From DASPKM01 sp036402175 (GTDB lineage: Bacteria; Bacteroidota; Bacteroidia; Chitinophagales; Chitinophagaceae), in NCBI GenBank assembly GCA_036402175.1, contig DASWTK010000054.1, positions 50,626 to 114,625 on the forward strand: 64,000 nucleotides of DNA, given 5' to 3'. Positions 34,269 through 42,269 of the stretch are shown here, in pieces. Each line of letters begins with the position of its first letter. The first letter of the stretch is position 1. The notes under the pieces are model-generated. The model did no database searches, was not told the origin of the DNA, and worked only from the letters and a program-made list of their open reading frames with translations. The position numbers were made by a program, and so were the translations under genes.

Positions 34269-34568
34269 ATAACGGCCTACATCTTCCGCATAAGTATAAT
34301 AATTACAACGATCCCAGATTCCGCATGAATTCGTTGGTGTAAAGGCTTATGCCTTCGGTTTAAATTTTTTCCAGTTCGCCAGAACCGGAATGGACCTTTA
34401 TTGGTCATAATTGTCCCAACTGCCCGGTCCGGTACGTAGCTCCTTACTTGTCGCAACCAGCCTCTCAAATTGTCGCTATCACACCGCTTCGCAAGTTTAA
34501 AACTGTTACATCTTTGTAATCCGGTCATGCCCGATCATTAACTACTTTATCATTTAAAAACTTCAATC
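34269..34568. other. Intergenic region upstream of the SRPBCC operon
   Basis: 300 bases. An open frame on the minus strand (34277-34528) has an Arg/Lys-rich, unstructured-looking translation and no context, so it was not called. The promoter of the SRPBCC-VOC-DUF1801 operon should be near 34520-34568; TTACATCTTTG at 34504-34514 resembles a -7 region but with wider spacing than the TAnnTTTG consensus. Confidence 0.4.
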
Positions 34569-35009
34569 ATGGAAAAGCAAACATTCAGAATTTCGATTGA
34601 TGCTCCACGTGAAAAAGTATGGAATGTACTTTGGAACAAGGATACATATCCAGCCTGGACATCAGTATTCAGCGAAGGCTCCAGGGCTGAAACAGATTGG
34701 AAAAAAGGAAGCAAGGTTTTGTTCCTCGATGGCAAAGGGCAGGGAATGGTTTCAAAGATTGAAGAGAACAAGCCGAATGAATATATGTCCATCGAACATC
34801 TCGGTTATGTTATAGACGGCGTGGAAGATACCGAAAGCGAAAAAGTGAAAGATTGGAAAGGCGCTCACGAAAATTATACTTTGAAAGGACAGGATAATAA
34901 AACAGAATTGATAGTTGACATGGACATCACCAAAGAGTATCTGGATTATTTCAAAGATACCTGGCCCAAAGCATTGGATAAAGTAAAGGAACTGGCAGAG
35001 AAAAACTGA
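34569..35009 (+). CDS. SRPBCC/AHSA1-like domain protein
   Basis: 146 residues, a single SRPBCC domain: it opens with RISIDAPREKVWNVLWN, continues with YPAWTSVFSEGSRAETDWKK and the GKGQGMVSKIEENKPNEYMS strand pair, and ends in the long helix (EYLDYFKDTWPKALDKVKEL). It binds a hydrophobic ligand or acts on a small molecule in the cytoplasm; the ligand is unknown. First of three genes in the same direction (SRPBCC, VOC, DUF1801) with gaps of 57 and 42 bases, a grouping often seen in Bacteroidota and Actinobacteria and probably linked to detoxification. Confidence 0.88.
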   Translation: MEKQTFRISIDAPREKVWNVLWNKDTYPAWTSVFSEGSRAETDWKKGSKVLFLDGKGQGMVSKIEENKPNEYMSIEHLGYVIDGVEDTESEKVKDWKGAHENYTLKGQDNKTELIVDMDITKEYLDYFKDTWPKALDKVKELAEKN

Positions 35010-35066
35010 AAATTCAATCGGAACAATTTGTAAAACATTTTAAAGTAATAGATACAAATCAGAGTT

Positions 35067-35552
35067 ATGCAAAAGATCACACCATTTTTGTGGTTTAATA
35101 ACGAAGCCGAGGAGGCCGTGAAGTTTTACACTTCGGTTTTTAAGAATTCAAAGTTGGGAAAAGTAGCACGTTATGGAAAAGATGGCCCGGGCCCGGAAGG
35201 CAGTGTAATGACTGCATCATTTGAACTGGACGGGCAGGAGTTCATTGCATTGAATGGCGGACCGCATTTTAAGTTCTCAGAAGCAATTTCGTTCGTAATA
35301 AATTGCAAGAACCAGGACGAAATTGATGAATACTGGGAGAAATTGTCAGCCGGTGGAGAGATCCAGCAATGCGGGTGGCTGAAGGACAGGTTTGGATTGT
35401 CGTGGCAGGTTGTTCCAACTGTCTTACCAGATCTGCTTACCGGAAAAGATGCTTCCAGAATTTCCAGGGTAACACAGGCATTATTAAAAATGACAAAAAT
35501 AGATATCAGGACATTGGAGGAAGCGTATGAGGGCAATGCGGTAACAGCCTGA
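35067..35552 (+). CDS. VOC-family protein (PhnB/3-demethylubiquinone methyltransferase-like)
   Basis: 161 residues. A VOC (glyoxalase/bleomycin-resistance fold) protein of the PhnB-like group: ITPFLWFNNEAEEAVKFYTS at the start, VMTASFELDGQEFIALNGG in the middle, IDEYWEKLSAGGEIQQCGWL and DRFGLSWQVVP toward the end. The canonical VOC metal ligands are only partly retained, as usual in this subgroup. Cytoplasmic; the substrate is unknown. Middle gene of the three-gene cluster. Confidence 0.9.
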   Translation: MQKITPFLWFNNEAEEAVKFYTSVFKNSKLGKVARYGKDGPGPEGSVMTASFELDGQEFIALNGGPHFKFSEAISFVINCKNQDEIDEYWEKLSAGGEIQQCGWLKDRFGLSWQVVPTVLPDLLTGKDASRISRVTQALLKMTKIDIRTLEEAYEGNAVTA

Positions 35553-35594
35553 TACAGTCTTTGTATCAATTTCTATCAACATAAAAAATAAGTC

Positions 35595-35984
35595 ATGGAA
35601 AAATCTGCCAAAGCTGTTGTGCCAAAAAATGTTGACGAATACCTGAATGCGCTACCGGATGATGTGAGGATTACTTTGGAACAGCTCCGGCAGACTATCA
35701 GAACTGCTGCGCCAAAAGCAGAAGAGGTCATCAGTTACCAGATACCAACTTATAAATACAAAGGAGCATTGGTTCACTTCGCTGCATTTAAGGACCATTG
35801 CTCCTTTTTTGGAGTCAGCAAGGATATCATCAGCATCTTTGCAAAGGAGCTTGAGCCATTTAAAGCAGCCGGTACTACCATCCATTTTTCACCGCAAAAA
35901 CCGCTTCCTTCCAGCCTTGTAAAGAAAATGGTAAAGGCAAGGGTAAAGGAAAACGAAGAGAGAAGCGCTGCAAAGGGCCGTTAA
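35595..35984 (+). CDS. DUF1801 (YdhG-like) protein
   Basis: 129 residues. DUF1801 signature: a helical start (NVDEYLNALPDDVRITLEQL), then EEVISYQIPTYKYKGALVHF, KDHCSFFGVSK, and a basic C-terminal helix (LVKKMVKARVKENEER). Related proteins include YdhG and the proposed frataxin-like iron chaperone of Bacillus; whether this one handles iron is not known. Last of the three-gene SRPBCC-VOC-DUF1801 cluster. Its stop overlaps the stop of the converging outer-membrane protein gene (TTAA at 35981-35984). Confidence 0.9.
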   Translation: MEKSAKAVVPKNVDEYLNALPDDVRITLEQLRQTIRTAAPKAEEVISYQIPTYKYKGALVHFAAFKDHCSFFGVSKDIISIFAKELEPFKAAGTTIHFSPQKPLPSSLVKKMVKARVKENEERSAAKGR

Positions 35985-37123
35985 AAACTCCACTTGATCC
36001 TTACATAACCTGTATGCGAAACCGCTTGAAATTTTTTCAGCAGTTCGGTAAAGAACGATTGCCATACCAGGTCGAGATCCATATTCTCACCTACGTTGTA
36101 TTTGAATGATGGAAACAGTATAAGCATGTTTACCTGCGGTGAATAAACCGCGCTGATGCTTCCGCTGAAAATAGGCGTAAACTCTTTAGAGGAATTCACA
36201 ATTATACTCCATTTTGATGGCATCAGGCTGTGCGGCGCCATCCGGAAACTGATCGACGACCAGTCAGTAACCGGTGTATTTAGTCCGTAGTGATTGTACA
36301 ACAAACCGGCAGACAAATACCATCCTTTGCCAAAAATATAATCAGCTTCCATGGTGGCGCTCAGGTTCATTCCGGAATCCCGTCGCCCGGAATACAACTG
36401 TGCTTCTCCTTTAAATCCAACGTCTGAAATGCTCCCTGCCCAGCCTATTCCCGCTGTGAATTTATTCTGGTAAATGCCGGCTAATAATTGCAGGTCGTAT
36501 TTTTTAAAATTGGTGCTGTATCTGATCGCTGCTATAGGATCAAATTGTGTAACAGCCATGGCAACTTCGATGTTTGAAAGATCAGTGATAAGGTATTGAT
36601 ACCTGATCGCGTCGCTGCCAGGCCGTTCCTCGTAATCAAAGTCAAGAAAATTATAAGAGTTGAATATGTCGTTGGGATTCCAAATATTGGTTATTCCCCA
36701 GTTCATCCGCTGCCGCCCGGCACGAACATTCCATTTCGACCTCCTGTATTCAAACCACAGCCTTTCAATATTAGTGTGAACAATGGCCTTTCTGGTATCT
36801 ACCACGGTCAGAGAAAGATCAGCCGCTTCATTTTCATTTCTTAATTGTTCTTTGAACCCAGGAATGCTTACATCTTCACCCCAATAGAAACGGTTTCTGA
36901 TCTCCAGTCGGCCTGTGATTATTTCTGATGGTTTCCATTTCAGGTTGATCCTGTTGTGAACAAGATTGGTATAATATCCTTTTGAGAAATTTTTGTCGAA
37001 CCTCACCCACTGAAGGTCTTTGATATACCCTGAAAAAGTGAGCTTGTTTATTTTCGCCGAAGAATCCTGTGCAATTGTAGTTAACCTGATAAACAACATT
37101 AGTATGATCAGCAATTGTTTCAT
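35981..37123 (-). CDS. Outer-membrane beta-barrel protein of the LolCDE-like operon
   Basis: 380 residues with a signal peptide (MKQLLIILMLFIRLTTIAQ) and then alternating amphipathic strands with aromatic ends to the C-terminus, whose last residue is Phe (RIKWSF), as typical for outer-membrane barrels. It resembles DUF1302-like porins in pattern (GRQRMNWGITNIWNPNDIF is a memorable block), but I do not assign a family. It is the last gene of a five-gene minus-strand operon and its start overlaps the end of the ATPase gene by four bases, so it is translationally coupled to the transporter. An outer-membrane acceptor or exit channel for the material moved by that transporter is the natural inference. 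Confidence 0.75.
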   Translation of the reverse strand: MKQLLIILMLFIRLTTIAQDSSAKINKLTFSGYIKDLQWVRFDKNFSKGYYTNLVHNRINLKWKPSEIITGRLEIRNRFYWGEDVSIPGFKEQLRNENEAADLSLTVVDTRKAIVHTNIERLWFEYRRSKWNVRAGRQRMNWGITNIWNPNDIFNSYNFLDFDYEERPGSDAIRYQYLITDLSNIEVAMAVTQFDPIAAIRYSTNFKKYDLQLLAGIYQNKFTAGIGWAGSISDVGFKGEAQLYSGRRDSGMNLSATMEADYIFGKGWYLSAGLLYNHYGLNTPVTDWSSISFRMAPHSLMPSKWSIIVNSSKEFTPIFSGSISAVYSPQVNMLILFPSFKYNVGENMDLDLVWQSFFTELLKKFQAVSHTGYVRIKWSF

Positions 37124-37845
37124 ATGGCAAGCTCTTTGTGCGGATCTGTTGTAGATACCGCTGCAGTATCGGATGCGATTGCTCCATCAACCAATGTTAT
37201 GACCCTCCTTGCTCTTTCTATTACCCGTTGATCGTGCGTAGAAAAAAGGAATGTTATGTTTTCTTCTTTGTTCAGCCTGGCCATTAAATCAAGCAGGTTG
37301 GAAGCGGAGACTGAATCCAGGTTTGCCGTTGGTTCATCTGCAAGAATAAAATGCGGTTTGGATGCCAGCGCCCTTGCAACAGCAACCCGTTGCTGCTGAC
37401 CGCCTGATAATTGCGCCGGTCTTACATCCATTTTATCTTCCAGGCCAATTTCAGTAAAAAGCTGGGCCAATCGTTTTTCCCTGTCTTTTTTATTGATCCC
37501 CTGAAGCAGCATGATGAATTCAGTATTCTCACCCGCGGTTAGTACAGGTATCAGGTTGAACGACTGAAATACAAAACCAATGTTATGCAGCCTGAAGTCA
37601 ATCAGCTCGCCGGCGCTGAGGCGCGTGATATCAGTGCCATTGATGAAAATATTTCCTTTGTCTGGTTTGTCCAATCCTCCAATCAGGTTGAGTAATGTGG
37701 TCTTGCCGGAACCCGAGGGTCCTACAAGAGCTGTAAACTCGCCTTCGTTCAGATGAAGATGAACATTATTGACCGCGTAAACAGGAATGGTTTTGGGATT
37801 ATAAACCTTGCTGATGTTGTGCGCGTCTATGACGGTCTTGCTCAT
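37120..37845 (-). CDS. LolD/MacB-type ABC transporter ATPase
   Basis: 241 residues from the ATG at 37845 (MSKTVIDAHNISKVY); an upstream ATG at 37875 overlaps the permease gene and adds nothing conserved. Motifs: Walker A GPSGSGKTT, Q-loop FVFQSFNLIP, signature LSGGQQQRVAVARAL, Walker B FILADEPTANLDS, H-loop STHDQ. The Q-loop sequence and LSGGQQQR are typical of the LolD/MacB/FtsE group, which power mechanotransmission rather than classical transport. It serves the two permeases encoded just upstream. Its end overlaps the barrel gene by four bases. Confidence 0.94.
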   Translation of the reverse strand: MSKTVIDAHNISKVYNPKTIPVYAVNNVHLHLNEGEFTALVGPSGSGKTTLLNLIGGLDKPDKGNIFINGTDITRLSAGELIDFRLHNIGFVFQSFNLIPVLTAGENTEFIMLLQGINKKDREKRLAQLFTEIGLEDKMDVRPAQLSGGQQQRVAVARALASKPHFILADEPTANLDSVSASNLLDLMARLNKEENITFLFSTHDQRVIERARRVITLVDGAIASDTAAVSTTDPHKELAI

Positions 37846-37855
37846 AAATTTGTTT

Positions 37856-39070
37856 TTAGCGTCTGAGTGCTTCAACCGGTTGCAACCTTAATGCTTTTGC
37901 GGCCGGTAACAAGCACGAAATGATCGCGGTGCCAATGACCATGATCATAATTCCCGCAAGTTTCTCCCAGGGAAACGATGGGTATATTAAAGTATTGAAA
38001 CCAAAGCTCGCCATCATGTCCTCACCCATACCCGAAAGGTTCAGACCATGTGTATGGTAATAATCGGTGATCAGGTATGCCACAGTTAAGCCAATGGGTG
38101 TTCCTGCAATGGTCAAGAATACTGTTTCCAGCAATACAAGCAGGAAGATGCGGCTGCGGGACGTGCCCAGCGCTACCATCATTCCAATTTCCCTTGTCCG
38201 TTCAAGCACCGACATTAGCATGGTGTTTAAAATGCCGAATGCAAGCGCTATGAGAATAATGATCATGATGATGTAAGAGTATTCATCAACTGTTTTAACC
38301 ATAAAATCGGTTTCAGGCGAGATGTCTTTCCATGATTCTACTGAAAATGCCGGAAACTGTTTCATCAGTATCTGCTGTACTTTTTGCAGGTCCTCATCAC
38401 TGTTCAGAAGTATTGCGATCTCATGAAAATCGTTACCGGTCATCAGAAGTTCATTCAGCGCCTGCATCGGCACGTATACATTCAGTTCATCCAGCGGATC
38501 GTTATCAGATTGATAGATGGCGATAATCCTGAATGCGGAGGAAATTATGTTGTCAGCAGAATCCGTGAATGTGATCACCAGCTTTGATCCTGTTTTCAAC
38601 TTCATCTTTTCAGCCAGTTTTCTGCCAATGATGATCTCATTCTTTTTATTGTCATGAAAACCTTCACCTTCTTTGATTTTTTCTTTCAGCCCCGAAACCT
38701 TGTATTCATATTCCGGGACAACTCCATTTACCTGCACCCCGGCGCTTCCGGTTGCGGTGATCAGCATGGCCTGGACGACAGACCTGGGAGCTGCAACTTT
38801 TATTTCTGGTAATGATGACAGGCTTTGAAACAAGCTGTTGGCATTCTTCAGGATAAATGATGGATGATAATCTTTTTTGAAATCCCGATCATGGATCTGC
38901 AGGTGAGCTGTTTCTGCATCAATAACGGTTCTGACCCTGCTGGTCATCATGCCCTTATAAAGTGCAAGCACACTAATTCCGGCAATCAGGCCAATTACTA
39001 TCGAAAGCATGATCACAATGCTTCGTGATTTATTGCGCCATATATTCCGCCATGCCATAATGAAGATCAT
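37856..39070 (-). CDS. FtsX/LolE-type ABC permease, second in operon
   Basis: 404 residues. The first membrane helix follows AWRNIWRNKSRSIVIMLSIV near the N-terminus, then comes a periplasmic domain of ~240 residues (MacB/LolC-like, with SGLKEKIKEGEGFHD and IIIGRKLAEKM), and three C-terminal helices (YIIMIIILIALAFGILNTML, IFLLVLLETVFLTIAGTPI, LAGIMIMVIGTAIISCLLP), ending ALRLQPVEALRR as in the family. The start at 39070 is kept because 4-6 residues usually precede the AWRN motif. It forms a heterodimer with the neighbouring permease on the LolD-like ATPase. Confidence 0.93.
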   Translation of the reverse strand: MIFIMAWRNIWRNKSRSIVIMLSIVIGLIAGISVLALYKGMMTSRVRTVIDAETAHLQIHDRDFKKDYHPSFILKNANSLFQSLSSLPEIKVAAPRSVVQAMLITATGSAGVQVNGVVPEYEYKVSGLKEKIKEGEGFHDNKKNEIIIGRKLAEKMKLKTGSKLVITFTDSADNIISSAFRIIAIYQSDNDPLDELNVYVPMQALNELLMTGNDFHEIAILLNSDEDLQKVQQILMKQFPAFSVESWKDISPETDFMVKTVDEYSYIIMIIILIALAFGILNTMLMSVLERTREIGMMVALGTSRSRIFLLVLLETVFLTIAGTPIGLTVAYLITDYYHTHGLNLSGMGEDMMASFGFNTLIYPSFPWEKLAGIMIMVIGTAIISCLLPAAKALRLQPVEALRR

Positions 39071-39080
39071 GTTATAGGTT

Positions 39081-40298
39081 TTAGCGCTTCATAGCGGTAA
39101 CGGGTCTTAAACTTATAACTTTCACAACAGGATATACAGACAACGCCAGGCCAATAACCAACACCACCAATGCCTGGTACAGAAATATGGAACTGTCTGT
39201 AGAAGTAGGAAATATCGCTTCAAATCCAAATCGTTCATATGCCCGGCCGGTTTCTCCCCCAATGCGTATGGGGTTCCTGTTCAGATATATTATCAGGGGT
39301 ATGCTTACGGCAATTCCGGCTATGCAACCTATCACGACAGTAAAAATGGATTCTGTTACAAAAAGTAACATCAACCTCCACTTTTTCATTCCAATGGCAA
39401 CAAGCATCGCCATTTCAAACTTCCGTTCCGCTATCATCATCAGCAGCGTGCTGAAAATGCCAAAGCAGATCAGCAGATAAAGAATTCCCTGCACAACTTT
39501 CATGTTATTGGAATCGGCCTCTATGTGTTGTCTGATATCGGGTAAAATTTCCTCCCAGCTCATGACCTCATAGTCGCTGCCTATAGATCGTTGAATTCCG
39601 GCTGCTGTAGCTCCAGCCTTTTTTTCGTTATTGATAGAAAGGATATAGGACGTGATCATGCCTTCGGCCGCGAATAGATTCTGAGCTGTTGCCAGTGTCA
39701 TGAATAATATCTTATCGTTCAATTGCGGAGAACCAAATTTCAGGATGCCCTTAACAGCATACTTTCCGGCTGCAGTTGCGCCATGATAACCCTGGCCAAT
39801 GAGATAAATCGTATCGTTAACGGAAAGTTTTAAACGGTCGGCCAGGCCTTCGGCAACCAGCACCGATCTGTCGTTACTGTGCAGGTAACTGCCTTTTACT
39901 ATTTTGTTTTGAAGTGAAGTGATCCTGTTTTCTTCATCCGGTGAAATACCTGCCACCATGCAGCCTTTGGTAATTTCCTTCGATGAAGCCAGCGCAAATG
40001 ATTCAAGCCGTGGTGTGAGACCGGATACATTTTCCGATGAGAGTATTTTCTGTTCAATCTCCCTTGAGACTGTTAAGCTGTTATCAAGGATCTGCTCGTC
40101 CTGATACCCTGTCTTGTGCACCTGTATATAACCGGTATAAAAACTAACCACATTTTTCACCAGGTTGTCAAATACGCCCTGCTTGAGGCTTTCTGCTGTG
40201 GTGGAAAGAATAACTGCAAAAAAAATGGCGGCAACTGTTATTGCTGTGCGGCTCCGGTTCCGCCATAAATTTTTCCATGCCAGTTTGATTATCCACAT
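39081..40298 (-). CDS. FtsX/LolC-type ABC permease, first in operon
   Basis: 405 residues from the ATG at 40298 (MWIIKLAWKNLWRNRSRTAI); the ATG at 40313 would overlap the LolA-like gene. Same layout as the next gene: one N-terminal helix, a ~250-residue periplasmic domain (TGYIQVHKTGYQDEQILDNS, VAEGLADRLKL), three C-terminal helices (GILYLLICFGIFSTLLMMIA, LLFVTESIFTVVIGCIAGIA, LYQALVVLVIGLALSVYPVV) and a final ISLRPVTAMKR. The periplasmic domains of the two permeases are clearly different, pointing to a LolC/LolE-like heterodimer rather than a homodimeric MacB-like pump. No HlyD-type adaptor is encoded nearby, unlike MacAB. Confidence 0.93.
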   Translation of the reverse strand: MWIIKLAWKNLWRNRSRTAITVAAIFFAVILSTTAESLKQGVFDNLVKNVVSFYTGYIQVHKTGYQDEQILDNSLTVSREIEQKILSSENVSGLTPRLESFALASSKEITKGCMVAGISPDEENRITSLQNKIVKGSYLHSNDRSVLVAEGLADRLKLSVNDTIYLIGQGYHGATAAGKYAVKGILKFGSPQLNDKILFMTLATAQNLFAAEGMITSYILSINNEKKAGATAAGIQRSIGSDYEVMSWEEILPDIRQHIEADSNNMKVVQGILYLLICFGIFSTLLMMIAERKFEMAMLVAIGMKKWRLMLLFVTESIFTVVIGCIAGIAVSIPLIIYLNRNPIRIGGETGRAYERFGFEAIFPTSTDSSIFLYQALVVLVIGLALSVYPVVKVISLRPVTAMKR

Positions 40299-40305
40299 GA
40301 TACAA

Positions 40306-41052
40306 TTATTCAATGAGCGATTTCATACGCTCTGTGGTGAAGAGCCCGTCATCCATCGGCCTGTTGTATTGAACTTTTTTATAGATCATTACTGTCTTCT
40401 GATTTTTTTTGTCAACCGGTATCATTTCAAAGCGCGTGGGTATCAGCCGGCCATCCATTAACCTGACGTCGTACGCATTCATCGTATTCACATGCGTGCC
40501 ATCTTCTTCATAGAAACGCGTATGCAATTCAAGCAGGTCTTTTTTGTCGATGCAAACGATCAGCTTTCCCCAGACAACCGCGGCTGTTGGCGTTGGTATC
40601 ATCTGGATGATATAACAACTTCGCCCATCTATGATAGTGTCTCCTGTAACAGAGTGTTCATAATCGTTCACGATGGAGGATTCTTTTACCAGGTCATCAT
40701 TTGTAAAATCGGTGCCCATCCACGACTGGCTCATCATTGAAGGGGGCAGCTTGATTGTTTTTTCCAGAGAAGGCATCCAGTTCCACACTTCTTTTTTACG
40801 CTTGAGAAAGCCTATGCCTTTATCTTTTGCGGGAGCTAGCACGATGATCAGTGCCAGATCATGACCTTTCATCCATGTTCTTACAGTCATTTCCCTTGAC
40901 CATCCCGTCCTGACTGTTTTTATAGTGATGTCTGCCTGCGAGGTATTTCCACGCATCTTCTCGTCGGCTTTTCGCACTATTTCTTTGGCATCCTGGGTCG
41001 ATCCTTCAATACAGGAGAAAATGAAAAGCAAAAAGAGTGATAGTGGTTTCAT
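40306..41052 (-). CDS. LolA-like periplasmic carrier (outer membrane lipoprotein-sorting type)
   Basis: 248 residues with a signal peptide (MKPLSLFLLFIFSCIEGSTQ). The mature part has the half-barrel pattern of LolA-like/DUF-type outer membrane lipoprotein-sorting proteins: KADEKMRGNTSQADITIKTV, WSREMTVRTWMKGHDLALI, GIGFLKRKKEVWNWMPSLEK, MSQSWMGTDFTNDDLVKES and a last strand pair near TVMIYKKVQYN. Relatives usually carry hydrophobic cargo between an inner-membrane transporter and the outer membrane. First gene of the five-gene operon. An RND/MMPL partner is the more common context; here the partner is a LolCDE-like ABC system. Confidence 0.88.
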   Translation of the reverse strand: MKPLSLFLLFIFSCIEGSTQDAKEIVRKADEKMRGNTSQADITIKTVRTGWSREMTVRTWMKGHDLALIIVLAPAKDKGIGFLKRKKEVWNWMPSLEKTIKLPPSMMSQSWMGTDFTNDDLVKESSIVNDYEHSVTGDTIIDGRSCYIIQMIPTPTAAVVWGKLIVCIDKKDLLELHTRFYEEDGTHVNTMNAYDVRLMDGRLIPTRFEMIPVDKKNQKTVMIYKKVQYNRPMDDGLFTTERMKSLIE

Positions 41053-41160
41053 AACTCAACTGAAACATAAAAATACTTCCGGAATCAAGCCTGTGTTATG
41101 ACCGCAGTCATTGCGGAATGTGACTTTGCGGTTTGGATGATATTGTTCGTTTGCGAGATG

Positions 41161-41601
41161 CTATCTAGCGGCAATGCTGCGAATAAAATCTGATTTGTTG
41201 CCCACTATGAGGTCGCCTATGGTGGTTTCCCCAAAAATGCCAATCACAGAATCGCGGTATTCAACTACTTTTGAATGTAACGGGCAGGGATGTGCGGAAT
41301 TGCATTTCCTGAAATGAAGGGCGCACTCGTCAAATCTTTGTGTCCCATCAATCAGCCATACCAGGGTGATCAGTTGTGTGGAAAGGGTTTTATTATTAAT
41401 AAAAAAGCCCCCATGAGGGCCCTTGGTACTGGAAAGTATTCCTTGTTTGACAATGGTTCTCAGGATTTTGCCGAGGAAGTGTCGTGGTACTGATAATCGG
41501 GAAGCGATCTCTTCGATCTGGATCTTCCGGTTTTCATCATTCATCAGCGCCACATACAGAATTCCTCTTAGGGCATAGCCGAAAGATTTTGAAAAATACA
41601 T
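41161..41601 (-). CDS. Rrf2-family regulator with three conserved cysteines (NsrR/IscR-like)
   Basis: 146 residues from the ATG at 41601 (MYFSKSFGYALRGILYVALM). A winged HTH of Rrf2 type: QIEEIASRLSVPRHFLGKIL, then LRTIVKQGILSSTKGPHGGF. Three Cys residues at 93, 100 and 106 have C-x6-C-x5-C spacing, close to the cluster-binding triad of IscR, NsrR and RsrR, so an Fe-S cluster sensor is likely. It is divergent from the cytochrome c-nosZ operon, and a NO-sensing repressor there, releasing nos and repair genes when NO disrupts the cluster, is the best inference. Direct NO response is not shown by sequence. It may also control the LolA-like operon, about 110 bases downstream on the same strand. 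Confidence 0.9.
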   Translation of the reverse strand: MYFSKSFGYALRGILYVALMNDENRKIQIEEIASRLSVPRHFLGKILRTIVKQGILSSTKGPHGGFFINNKTLSTQLITLVWLIDGTQRFDECALHFRKCNSAHPCPLHSKVVEYRDSVIGIFGETTIGDLIVGNKSDFIRSIAAR

Positions 41602-41674
41602 TTTGGAACAGAATTGGTGGCTCAAAACTACCAGCCACCTGAAGCATACTGCATGATTAATATCAGTTTATTAA

Positions 41675-41718
41675 TTGATGTTGGTCAGAAGCCATAAAAC
41701 CATCCGACAATACTTTTG
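41675..41718 (+). promoter_or_regulatory. Candidate nos promoter with CRP/FNR-like site
   Basis: TACTTTTG at 41711-41718 matches the Bacteroidota -7 consensus TAnnTTTG exactly, but no -33 TTTG lies 19-21 bases upstream. Instead TTGATGTTGGTCAG (41675-41688) has one perfect and one partial half-site of the FNR-type TTGATnnnnATCAA. Its centre is about 41 bases upstream of the start inferred four bases after the -7 box, the usual position for class II activators. Inference only. Confidence 0.45.
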
Positions 41719-41764
41719 TCGCATAAAAGATATTAAGGTCTTTTTTTAATCACAATTATCAAAC

Positions 41765-42238
41765 ATGAAACAAAAATCACTTCTTACAGTCACATTTATC
41801 ACAGCATTGATCTGTCTTTTCGCTGCATGTAATAGCGGAGAGAAGAAGGAAGCAGAACCACTCGACACGGAAGAGCTTACAAAGAATCAACCGGAAGTAC
41901 ATGGAACTGAAGTGAAGCCTGGTGAAGTTCAGCTTACAACTCCCCTGAATCAGGAATGGGTGACTGCCGGAAAGAATATTTATGAAATGAAGTGCTCATC
42001 CTGCCACAAGCTTACAGATGAAAAGCTGGTAGGCCCGGGTTGGAAAGGTGTTACCAAGAAGCGGGAACCACATTGGATCATGAACATGATCACCAACGTA
42101 GATATGATGCTTGAAACAGATCCTGAAGCGCAAAAGCTTTTGGAACAATGTCTGGTCAGAATGCCGAATCAAAACGTATCAAAGGAAGAAGCCAGGCAGA
42201 TTCTTGAATTCCAGCGAAGCAACGATGGTGAGAAATAG
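41765..42238 (+). CDS. Lipoprotein c-type cytochrome of the nos operon
   Basis: 157 residues. A lipoprotein signal ends in FAACNSG (Cys about residue 22), then a ~50-residue hydrophilic linker, then a class I cytochrome c domain: heme motif CSSCHK near residue 80, VGPGWKGV a little later, and Met in RMPNQNVS as the distal ligand. It is probably anchored in the membrane facing the periplasm and passes electrons to NosZ; small lipid-anchored cytochromes commonly lead clade II nos clusters. First gene of the nos operon; nosZ starts 31 bases after its stop. The Rrf2 gene is divergent. Confidence 0.92.
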   Translation: MKQKSLLTVTFITALICLFAACNSGEKKEAEPLDTEELTKNQPEVHGTEVKPGEVQLTTPLNQEWVTAGKNIYEMKCSSCHKLTDEKLVGPGWKGVTKKREPHWIMNMITNVDMMLETDPEAQKLLEQCLVRMPNQNVSKEEARQILEFQRSNDGEK

Positions 42239-42269
42239 GCTATTATTTTTTTAAATATAAAACTGAAAT

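Noticed and set aside
34277..34528. Minus-strand open frame of 83 codons
   Set aside because: Arg/Lys-rich irregular translation, no family pattern, fills an intergenic region ahead of an operon; probably chance.
40298..40313. Earlier ATG for the first FtsX-type permease
   Set aside because: It would overlap the LolA-like gene and add residues absent in relatives; the ATG at 40298 gives the usual short lead before the conserved AWKN motif.
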